Shown piece after piece: positions 19,088 to 28,162 of a stretch of DNA of 35,584 nt (the first letter of the stretch is position 1; the number at the start of each line of letters is the position of its first letter). A program made the position numbers and the translations under genes. Under the pieces are notes generated by a model. The model searched no databases. It was given only the letters and a program-made list of their open reading frames with translations, and was not told where the DNA came from. This stretch comes from Chara braunii (Eukaryota; Streptophyta; Charophyceae; Charales; Characeae): assembly GCA_003427395.1 (NCBI GenBank), contig BFEA01000209.1:1131715-1167298 (forward strand), given 5' to 3'.

Positions 19088-21574
19088 TGTGACAAACCAA
19101 TTTCTGTTCCGCGCGATTTTCTGCGCGATGACAATTAGGGGTCCTAAGATGGGAAGGTTAGGCCAATTACGGGAGATCGGGATTGAGGGAAAATTGCATC
19201 AGTGTCCGCGCTTTTTCGTCTTTTCTCTTTCGTCGCTTCTTTTTGGATGGTTGGGTTCAGGGTTGGGCAAGTCCTGAGAGGGCTGATTGAGTGGCTGTCG
19301 TGCCAACAAGGCGCGATTAATAATGGTTGACGTCACTTCTTTCCTGTTTTGTTGTCGGATTTTAGGCGTGGAGATCGCATGGGAATTTTCGCCTCTTTCT
19401 TTTCAATTTTTCTTTCTTCTTTTGAATCTTGTCGAGCCTTGACGGCTCTCGAAACTTTGAATTTTCTTTCTTTTGCATTAGCTAGGAATTTAGGATTTTA
19501 GGAATTTAGGAATTTAGGAATTTAGAAATTTAGAAATTTAGGAATTTAAAAATTTAGGAATTTAGGATTTCTTTTGCCGCGCGCTGCCTTTCTTCCGCGC
19601 TTCTTTTTGCGGCTGCAACGAAGTTCTGATTAGTCGGCGCCCTTAATCTTGCAGGTAACTGTAATTTTTGGGCGGGCGCCATTGTAAGTGTATCTTTCTT
19701 CTTGAACTTCGTCTTTCCCGCTCCTTCTTTCCCTTTTGCTGTGCCTAGTTAGCACCACGGCCTGCATGCTCGGATCGATGCGTTGAGAGTGCCTACGTCC
19801 CCCACGCCACGGTCTGGCCATGCAGAACGTGGGTGCTTCCTCTCCTAATCTCCCTCCTAAGTTCTTGCAATTCCGTGTTCTTCGCGCATGCATGCACACT
19901 ATAAATTCCGGCTGTGCGATTAGATAGCTCTCTTAACCAGCTGTTGGAAGCTCGGGGTAGCGCGATTAGTGAGGGTCGGCTCATGAGCGAAGTAAGAGGT
20001 GCGTTGAAGTGGGAGTCGGGCGACCCGACGAGCAGGTGCCAAATGCGTGGGGTTGACGTGTGGGGCTACGACGGACTGTAGCGCGCGGGCGAACTTGACG
20101 GGTGCAGGAGGACTAAGCAGGGTGACGACTTCGTGGGTTGGTGCGTGACGACAGACTGTCCGCATTGGAGAGAGAGAGAGAGGAAGAGGGAGCTGAGGTT
20201 GATGGACGTGGAGTTGCAATTTTCTTTGTTTTATCTCCCTCCTTGCTTTTGTATATAAATTTTGATCTCGACTGAGGGCGACTCGCCCATTTTTTTGTGC
20301 TTTCGAAATCTTTGCCTCGATTTCAGTACCCACGGTTTTGCGATTGATCTTGATCCCGTTTATTGTATGTTTCGTCGAATGAATGGATGAATGAGCNTTA
20401 TGCCTGTTGCTTTTCTTTTGCTTTTCTTTTGTCGGGTCCTTGCCTTTGCTTGTTATCTTGATACACTCATGAGCATAGTTGAAACTTTTGCGTAGTCGTC
20501 ATTACTGCTTCCACTGCTGTTTATCCTTTTTGGTCCACTGTTGTTGCTGCGATGCCTGATGTATAGTAGCACCTTGCATGCTCGGGAACGATTGCGTGCG
20601 GGATCACGGAGTGATTAGATGATCGGGTAGTTGTTTGTCCAGAAACAAGCAAATACCTCGCAGGGATGCATGTAAGCGCGATCTGATCTGCGCAGCCTAC
20701 ACGGATCCACGCACGCCGATTCGTGACCATTGAGGAACTTGACACCTTCGATATCGGGTAGGCGGGAATTTTCCTTCCCCCACGCACCTAAACGGATAGG
20801 AATTTCCGATATCACATCGGAAAATCCCCTTGCCGGTTAGACGCGTGTGGAAGAATTCCATCACACTGCAATGATAAGATGTCGAGCTCTTGGGAACCGG
20901 AGTAGTTCGACCCTTGGGTGAGAGAATGTATTAGGCAAAGATACCCGGAATTCCCCTGCCTAACCGAGAACTGATTGTGCCCGAGGGACTTTCACTGTGC
21001 CACAACCAGCGATCCGAGGTGCCCCGAGTTTCCCACTTCGGACAACACGCAATACTTCATATCCCCCGGCTTCGTCGTTATCTCTACCAATTTCCCTCCC
21101 TTCCGTCTCCTCCTCCCGTATCACCAACTCACGGTGGTTCCGTGGAATTCCATCGCCCCGTACTGGCCCCACATGCCTTGCGGAAATTGTCGGCGACGCG
21201 GCAACCGACGAGTCCCTGAAACTAGAGGGCCTAACCCAAATGCGCGACAACAGACGCCACGTGTCTGCACCCAAAGGTCCGACTCATAGGGAACACAACT
21301 ATCCTGGGCGGGCATCTCCCCGAACCGCCACCCCCAAAACAGACGGATCGAACGACCTTGAATGCACCACACATGCCATCTGCCTTATGCTGCACGACAT
21401 CGAACGCCTCGCCCCCTTAGCTCTATTGCATCTATGCCCCTGAAACTTTGCCACAGGAGATCTCAGTTTCGACCTGGGACTCCACCCCCACTTTCCCAAA
21501 AATCCTTGGCACACCCCTTTTCGCACTTCCAGGCCCACATCCCACTCCGATCAGGAAGTCGCGCCGGGCGTGAG
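19088..21574 (+). repeat. 5' LTR
   Basis: 19088-20429 aligns with 34271-35584 almost throughout. The remainder up to about 21574 is assigned to the LTR only because the PBS follows at 21577. It starts with TGTGAC; no matching terminal CA is seen right before the PBS, so the right boundary is uncertain. By eye the first 250 bp of the two LTRs differ at about 18-20 positions, nearly all transitions, as expected for an old, methylated insertion. It holds an 8-bp (GGAATTTA) array at 19493-19569, a GA run near 20169 and one N at 20397. Confidence 0.82.
20252..20259 (+). promoter_or_regulatory. LTR TATA box
   Basis: TATATAAA, conserved in the 3' LTR at 35407-35414 in the same context (GCTTTTG before, TTTTGATCTCGACT after). 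It would place the RNA start about 25-35 bp downstream, near 20285-20295, and the U3/R border there. That gives a U3 of about 1.2 kb and a long R-U5. Confidence 0.7.
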
Positions 21575-21576
21575 GT

Positions 21577-21589
21577 TGGTATCAGAGCC
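21577..21589 (+). other. primer-binding site for initiator tRNA-Met
   Basis: TGGTATCAGAGCC is the complement of the 3' end of plant initiator tRNA-Met, the usual minus-strand primer of Ty3/gypsy and copia elements. It lies 40 bp before the gag ATG at 21629, fixing the element strand as plus and the 5' LTR end just upstream. Confidence 0.9.
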
Positions 21590-21628
21590 CGACACGTGGC
21601 AGGGTTCTAGGACTCATAGCTGGGCGAT

Positions 21629-22595
21629 ATGGCTAACAGGGGACGACCTCGACCCCGGAACACGCATCGACACGATCCCGTCGTCACCAGAAGCCGGTCT
21701 GTGGCTCGACGAACGATCAATATGAATGCTAATCAGCAGAACCCCAAACAGAACCCGAATCTCCAGCAGAATCCTAATCAACCCGTACCACGAGCACGGG
21801 CTCTCATGATGCCACCCGATCTCTATCTATTCGACCCTGCTTATCACCTCGCTGGAGCATGGCTTACCACGCTCCGCGCTCAACAGTATGATGATAACGA
21901 GGCACAGGTAAACATCCCTGCACGACTAGGAGGAGATGCCCATCACTGGTTTAACACCTATGTATGGGTCGATCTCCAGACATTCGAGCGAGATTTCTTG
22001 AACCGATTCGATTACATCCACCCAGAACAAGCTCTCTTTATGATCAAAGATCGAGTTCAAAACCCCCTCGAATCCGTCACCGAGTATCGAAATCGATTTT
22101 ATACGATGTTTGTGAAAACGGAACGAGGCGAAAAGGTAGGCAGAGATTTGTTCATCGATGGACTCGTAGCCGAACAATGAGGGCGAAACTGCGAAAACAG
22201 TTCTCCCCCATCAACCACACGTTGCAACAGATCATGGTAGCTGCAGAAGAAATGGAACGAAAGTTCGCTGCGAGTTTCCTAGAACGGTAAGACTATCCTA
22301 GGGAAGGAGACTCTCCGAGCTAGCAAAAGCTAAAGCTGAGTTGGCTGCACTGCAGAACAAATTTGAAAACATGGGGTTTGTGTCGGTCCCTGTCACCTAT
22401 CTGGAGCAGACTAGTCCCAAACGACCGGTCCCGAGTCTGATTACGACCGTGCTTGTGCCCGTGATGACAGCACCTCCAACCCCGATCGAAACTCCCTCAC
22501 GACCAAATAAGTCTTCCGCCCTATTAGAACTAACCAAGACATTGGTTACTCTGATTCAGGAAAGCAAAAAGGAACAGCGGGAACACAACGCTTGA
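21629..22595 (+). pseudogene. gag capsid region (frameshifted)
   Basis: The frame from 21629 begins with an Arg/Asn/Gln-rich region and then has GGDAHHWFNTYV, LQTFERDFLNRF, and VTEYRNRFYTMF, the pattern of the retrotransposon gag family (PF03732). It stops at 22178-22180. The coding continues after a 1-nt frame change as MRAKLRKQFSPINHTLQQ to a TAA at 22288, then in a third frame from 22341 (AALQNKFENM ... coiled, Lys/Glu-rich) to 22595. Capsid assembles the virus-like particle in the cytoplasm. Start at 21629 is the first ATG after the PBS. Confidence 0.85.
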
Positions 22596-22706
22596 ATAAA
22601 AGCGATGATGAGGTCGATGCGACCAATAGTGGTGCGTGCCGCCCCGATTCAACACGGATTGGCCCCGACATCCCCTCCCGCAGGGATCCCGGTTAATCTG
22701 AACGTC

Positions 22707-22751
22707 GGTTACACGTGTCACCAACCAGGGCATATAGCCTGAGATTACCCT
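22707..22751 (+). pseudogene. gag CCHC zinc knuckle, degraded
   Basis: Translation gives GYTCHQPGHIA, a stop, then DYP. Against the usual C-x2-C-x4-H-x4-C knuckle, the first Cys is Gly, the last is Tyr and the residue before Asp is a TGA stop; the second Cys and the His remain. The Tyr and stop fit C-to-T/G-to-A decay. RNA-binding by this copy would be lost. Confidence 0.7.
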
Positions 22752-22832
22752 CATCGACCCCCGCAGCAATGAGTCGGAGCCGCACCAGTAGCACCGGCCC
22801 TGATCGCCAACGGGCCCGGACGAGTAGGAGCA

Positions 22833-23339
22833 TTGATGGAAGAAATGGAAGGCGGCGGAAGCACATTAGCTACGATGGAGGAAGCTGCCGAACTAATTCC
22901 GTTGGATCAGTTTGTAACGCTTGGCTACCCAGGGCTTGGGATGATTGGATCGATTAGACCCTCGCCAGAACAAAGAGAGGTGGCGGAGTGGCGACCTTCT
23001 CCAGGAGAAATGGAGTCGGGAGGACCCACCTTCGTCACAGGGGAAATCGATGTTCTAAACATTGTTCGAACCTTGGACCATCGGATTCCCCTTCCGATTG
23101 GTCACCTGCTTTCGATATCAAAACAAGCCAATGAACGAATGCTGCAACACTGCAAAGCGAATCGAAAACGATTCGCCCTTGCCCAAACAGCGAGCATAAA
23201 AGCGAAAAATCCCACGCCAGACGAAAATGCAGAAGGAACTTCAGACCCGATACGATTAGGATTAATCCAGAAAGATGATCACTTCCTACGGATTAAACCG
23301 ATCCCATGGAAATCCGCCGAATGTGATATCGAGATATAG
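22833..23339 (+). pseudogene. gag-protease connecting region
   Basis: A 168-codon open segment in the protease frame, no catalytic motif, ending in TAG at 23337 immediately before the protease. It contains ISKQANERMLQHCKANRKRF, probably a linker. Function not assigned. Confidence 0.5.
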
Positions 23340-23342
23340 GAA

Positions 23343-23638
23343 ATCCCGTACAATGCCATTATCGATTCGGGAGCCGTTGTTCTGGCTATCTCGTTACGGG
23401 TAGTTGAAAAAGCAGGGAGGAAGAACGATCTAATCATGCTTACGGAAAAAGACCAACTCGTTTCAGCAGATGAGGAGAAGATTAAAACGGTGGGACGGAT
23501 GACCAAGTGTTCTTTTCGATTAGGAAAGGTACATGCATTGGGAGATGTCGTGGTCTTTTAGTCGTAAACACTTACGACGTTCTTTTTGGCCTTCCCGCTC
23601 TTGTGGCCCTGAGAGCCAATCTGGATTTCGAGAGATGA
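23343..23638 (+). pseudogene. retropepsin-like aspartic protease
   Basis: After the TAG at 23337 the frame reads IPYNAIIDSGAVVLAISL, with the catalytic Asp at 23364 (D-S-G-A, the retropepsin active site in many plant Ty3 elements). After a frame change near 23555 it continues NTYDVLFGLPAL, the second conserved block (hydrophobic-x-x-G). A TGA at 23636 separates it from RT. It would cleave Gag-Pol in the particle. Stop and frameshift inactivate this copy. Confidence 0.8.
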
Positions 23639-25303
23639 TTGATTGTCCTCCGAAATACAGGAGGAAAACCGTATATTGTACCGATGAGATTGACCCTTCG
23701 TACCACCACCAACGTGACTCCGCGAGTTTCTCCCATGATGGCGGGAACCCTCCGTGTGATCACCTGGGATAATTCCGCAGACGACAGGCAACCGTCAAAG
23801 GATACGGACAACAGTGATGAGGATGATCCGGTGATCCTGGAGATGGCACAACAACGTATCTATTACCCTATGCAACGAGCAAACACAAGATCGCTAAACC
23901 TGACTGATCGGAGTCTACAGAGAACGCAAGCTATGATTATGGGAGAAGGCCTCGTACAGATTTCGAGGATGGTCGATTCTTTGGGACCCCCTCGAACCCT
24001 GTACGAAGGTATCTCCCCTCTACTCGCACGATATAATGACAAAAGGCTCTACTGCGACATCACAAACCTCCCACGATATCTCTTGTCACCTGCAAAGGAG
24101 ATACGGTTGATACGCTTGAGAGCGGAGACCAATTCTTTGGAACCCCCTCAGTGCCTCGAAACCGGACTCGGAATTAAAATCGCGACGAGGCCGGTGTCTT
24201 GGCAGGACATTCGAGACAGAATAACACCGAAAGAACACGTGGCCATTCGGGAACAGGATGCAGAGGACAATTTGTTTATTTCCGCGCCCCCGCCCGAAAA
24301 CACTAAGTNGGTGAGTACGAAACACATCGATGTACGGATATGGGATGAGTTGTACGAGTTGCACGTGCCCCAATACGTACCAGATGAGATCCATCATCTA
24401 ATCGCGAAAATTTTGAAAGAATACAAAGGAGAGATTAGTCTGACGGATACAGACATTGGACTGTCGTTAGTCATACATCACGAGATTCAAATTGGAAACC
24501 ATCCCCCGATTCGCTGTAAGCCCTACAGATACTTCCGGCCAGAACGAAAAATGGCCCTCGAGCGGATTCGGGAATTTGAAGCTAATGGTTGGATCGAACC
24601 CGCCGCTGGGCTCTGGTCGTTCTCGGTAGTATTGGTGCCGAAAAAGAATGGGTTGAATGACATCACGATCAAAGATGTGTACCCCCTTCCCAAGATTGAT
24701 GATTTGTTGGATGCGATTGGGTGTGCTAAGTATTTTAGTAAATTTGATATTCGTCACGGCTTCCATCACATTCTGGTTAAGAAGGAAGATCGACCGAAAA
24801 CGGCTTTTGTATTGTTTGAAGGCACGTGGCAGTGGGTTCGATGTCCGATGGGGATTTGCAACGCGCCTGTCACGTTCCAGCGGGAGATAAACGTGACGTT
24901 GCAAAACTTCATCAACAAGACGCGACTCACTCAAAGGATGATTAACTTTTGCGTCATCGTGTACATGGACGACATCCTCGTCTACTCGGAGACCTATCAT
25001 GGGCACGCACAACACATTGAGTGGATGCTAGGAGCTCTGAGAGACGCTCGGTTCAAGATCACGCTCGAAAAAAGCGAGTTTTTCCTCTCGGAAATCTCGT
25101 TCTTGGGTTACGTGGTGACACGTGGAGGACTGCGACCAGACTCAAGGAAAGTCGCGGCGGTGAAAGATGCTCCTATCCCCACGTCAATGACGCAGGTTCG
25201 AGCTTTCCTGGAACTGGCATTGTACTACCGACGTTTTATCAAAGGCTTTCGCTGCGATTGCGCGACCACTGACGAGCCTGCTACGAAAAGACCAACCCCT
25301 TAG
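23639..25303 (+). pseudogene. Ty3/gypsy reverse transcriptase
   Basis: 554 open codons. First a long linker of about 270 codons, then RT: VLVPKKNG at 24634, VYPLPKIDDLL, FSKFDIRHGFHHI (motif A Asp), FVLFEGTWQWVRCPMGICNAP (motif B), YMDDILVYS at 24962 (motif C Y-M-D-D) and FLGYVVTRGGLRPD. Between KKNG and LNDITIK the usual R-x-C-V-D-Y-R segment is absent (in-frame loss of about 10 codons near 24650). After FIKGF the frame shifts to RNase H at about 25243. One N at 24309. Catalytic Asps remain but the missing block should disable nucleotide binding. Confidence 0.93.
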
Positions 25304-25790
25304 TTGGGACGCAGAGTGTGAACAGGCCTTCGCCACCCTCAAAGGCACTTTGGCGACGACACCTATTTTGATCCGACCGGACCCCAAAAAGCAGTTCATT
25401 CTCATCACGGACTGGCAGCCAGAGGCGATCTCCGCTATTCTAGCGGAGAAGGGGAACGACGACCGAGAGCACGTCATCGAGTACGCATCTCGTACGGTGC
25501 TAGACGAACGAAGGAACGATTCAGCCCCGCAAGGTGAATGTTATGTTGTAGTATGGGGAGTTCAGCACTTCCATCCGTACTTGTACAGACAAAAGTTCCT
25601 CCTTGTAACCGATCACGAGCCATTATTGGCTCTCAAGAAGCTCACCAATTACACGGGCATGATTGGACGGTGGGCGGTGCGCCTACAGGAATACGATTTC
25701 GACATCATCCACCGAAAGACAGAGAGGCACGGTAACGCAGACGGGTTGACACGTCTGCATCGCCTCGCTAAGGTACCAAAGGGCGAATAA
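25243..25790 (+). pseudogene. Ty3/gypsy RNase H
   Basis: In a +1-shifted frame from about 25243: DQPLSWDAECEQAF, then ITDWQPEAISAIL (first Asp), PQGECYVVVW (Glu), LVTDHEPLLAL (Asp), GRWAVRLQEYDFDI and HGNADGLTR (last Asp). The D-E-D-D set is thus complete. RNase H removes template RNA during cDNA synthesis. The open frame 25350-25790 starts within the domain at ATG 25350. It ends in TAA at 25788, after which a few codons continue toward the PHD segment. Confidence 0.9.
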
Positions 25791-25875
25791 ATCATTCTGT
25801 GGGACGAACCGGAGTCAGCGAACGGACCCAAGTATGGACAAGTGGCAGTCCTTCCACGTGGCAAGAAGCAGGTGA

Positions 25876-26259
25876 TTGGCAATGGGTGACGGAGGTAATC
25901 CTACAACTCCTCTCTCCCCCTTCTCATCTTCATCTTTTCTCTCCCTACCGGACAAATTTTGTTATTTTTGTGAAGCGATCTCGCGCGTTTACTCGATCTC
26001 AATGCGTCCTAGCGGAGAAGGGTATGCAGAATGGATAGATTGTCAACACTGTGTCGCACGAGCCCATGGCTCGTGCATGCAGTACAGAAATGGCGATAAG
26101 CCTTGGTTGTGTCCCTTGTGTCGGATTGATAAAATCCCAACGGAAGCTCGATTTCTTGATGCCACGTCAGAAGGGTTGGAAAAAACCCGGAAGTTTAGAA
26201 GGGCCGAGGTATGGACGGGCATCGCTCTAATTGCCACCTTGGTAGGAAACCCCCTCTAG
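25876..26259 (+). pseudogene. PHD-type C4HC3 zinc finger of pol
   Basis: Frame continuous with the integrase apart from a TAG at 26257. Finger at 25960-26121: CYFC, a 20-odd residue loop, then EWIDCQHCVARAHGSC and, 11 residues later, CPLC preceded by W. This is C-x2-C ... C-x2-C-x4-H-x2-C ... W-x-C-P-x-C, the C4HC3 plant homeodomain pattern with the Trp two residues before the seventh Cys. All eight ligands are intact. PHD fingers usually read histone H3 tails, so it may steer integration, like the chromodomain of chromoviruses. That is inference. ATG at 25876 may not be the true start, since it should be part of a longer polyprotein. Confidence 0.8.
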
Positions 26260-27597
26260 GACTTCACTAAGGAGGATCGAAGGAGGGCCAATGAAACAAC
26301 TTGGGACTATCGCTGGAACGAGGGCCGGCTGGAGAAACGGAAGACGGATGGTAGCGGGATTTGGATGGTAGTGCCGCACCCGTTCATGAGATATGACTGG
26401 GTTAAGACGGCGCATGAGGAAACGGCAGCCCATTTTGCCCTACGAATCACGGAAGCAGCAATCGACAAGAACGAGTGGTATTGGTCTAATATTCGCGATG
26501 ATGTGAAATTCATCGTCGCGAATTGTCAGGTGTGCGTTGCTGACAAGGCGCTGATCCAGCCGCCAAGATTGATAGTACCGACGGTAGTTGAACGGCCGTT
26601 TCAGAGAGTTAGCATGGATACTACCGATGTTGTTGTAGCCCCTGGACCGAATAGCTGCGAGTATTCAATCCTACTAGATTTCGTGGACCACTTTTCGAAA
26701 TGGATCGAGGCGTATCCGTGTCGTACGCGACAAGCGGTCGAAATTGCGCGATATGTCAACCGGTTTCTAGAGATGCACCAGGACACAGAGGAAATCCTGA
26801 TCGACAATGGGGTAGAATTTAGAGGGAAAGTTGTAAGGAATCTGGTCGTACACGGCGTCGCTATTCGGAACACTTCACCCCACATGTCACAATCTAACGG
26901 CCTGGTCAAAAACGCAAATCGGGTGATAAAGACAACATTGGGACGAAACATCGCGGCACGGGATCCGAGGCCCTAGCCCGATATCGTAGATCACATCCTA
27001 GCGGTCCATCGGGGAACGCATCATGAATCGACAGGCCTTAGCCCCTTCCAATTACGAACCAATAGCGTAGCTTGTGTCTCGGTACCGAGCCTCCCCGATG
27101 AATCTTCATTGAACCGGCGACCCACAAGAGCCACGGTTCGGGACAAGGCCAAGCGGCACGTGGAACTGATGGAACAGTCCCTTCCCCGATTGGCCCGAAA
27201 GCGCCAGAAAATGACAGAGTTGGCCCACGGCCGACAGGTCCGTAGCTACGAGGCCCGAAATGGGAACGCAGGACCACGACCCCAGTATAAATTAGGGGAC
27301 CTGGTGCAGGTGAGGAAGTGTGCTCGCCAAGGGAAGATAGCGCCACGATTCTTCGAGCGATTTCGTGTGATCGAACTCGGCCCGAACGAAGTCAACACTG
27401 TGCGCCTCGTGCCGGAGGTCTCGGGAAGTCGGTCGGCTTGACCGATCGTACGCCACGTGTCCTATCTACGTCCTCCCCCTTCCTCTCCATCTCCAACTGT
27501 GTCTGCTTCCTCCTTTGCTATGGAAGAGGAAGATGACTCCTTATCGCTCTCATCCCCTCCTGCTTCTCTTACTCCGTACTCATCGCCATCGCCATGA
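26260..27597 (+). pseudogene. Ty3/gypsy integrase, catalytic Glu lost
   Basis: Zinc-binding HHCC: His 26413 and 26431, Cys 26524 and 26533. Core: MDTTDV (Asp at 26617), ILIDNGVEF (Asp at 26803), then SNGLVKNANR where the Glu of D,D-35-E is Lys (AAA at 26908). Spacing from the second Asp is exactly 35. TAG at 26974 and TGA at 27439 interrupt the frame. The C-terminus has YKLGDLVQV and, after the TGA, VRHVSYLRPPP, the usual G-D-x-V and H-V-S-x-L-x-P blocks. No chromodomain is seen before the end at 27597. Integrase joins cDNA to the target; this copy is inactive. Confidence 0.92.
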
Positions 27598-28162
27598 GTT
27601 TTCTCATTGAGAGGGCCCTCGGCGATCACATGTTGGCGCCACGTGGCGACATCTCGGTAATACGGCAAGTTCATCATCCGCGATTCAGTTTGGACCTCCT
27701 ATGGCTCGCGCAGTTTTTCAGCACTACCGGGGTATACGCAGCGGCAGAGTCCCGATTTACTGGCCATCTTTAGGTGATCCTACTGGCTGAGGCGACGGCG
27801 GTTCGACGACTATCAGCACCAGGAGTTAGCCACGTGTCCACCGTTGTCATCTTCAGCGGCGACAATAGCGCGATCAGCCCTCTGTGACACACGCCCATCC
27901 GAACATCACTAAGGGAGTGGGGTCAACAACTGGCAGCAGAGTGGAATCAGTGGCTTACGCGCCATGACGATAATCTTGTCCTCGCGGACGGTATCGAAGT
28001 CGAAGGACTCCGGATGTCTCGACACGAGCCCGCGGTGGTGCTTCCTGAGCTCGTCCCCTTCCAGCGTGCTCAATGAACCGATCCCAACTCTCTACCTTCG
28101 CTCTCCCCTCTCTCTTCCCTACCTTCTGACAATCTGACCTTTGCCCCCGTCTCTCTTTTTGT
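27598..28162 (+). other. leader between integrase and the extra ORF
   Basis: No open frame of note on plus. It presumably carries the promoter, splice acceptor or re-initiation signal by which the next ORF is expressed, but none is visible. An in-frame TGA lies 36 nt before the ATG at 28163. Confidence 0.4.

Noticed and set aside
25960-26121. RING finger instead of PHD
   Set aside because: The spacing C-x2-C-x4-H-x2-C and W-x-C-P-x-C follows C4HC3 PHD; a RING C3HC4 would have His at the fourth ligand.
27440-27597. Chromodomain at integrase C-terminus
   Set aside because: After VRHVSYLRPPP the sequence is Ser/Pro/Glu-rich and ends; no aromatic-cage pattern is seen.
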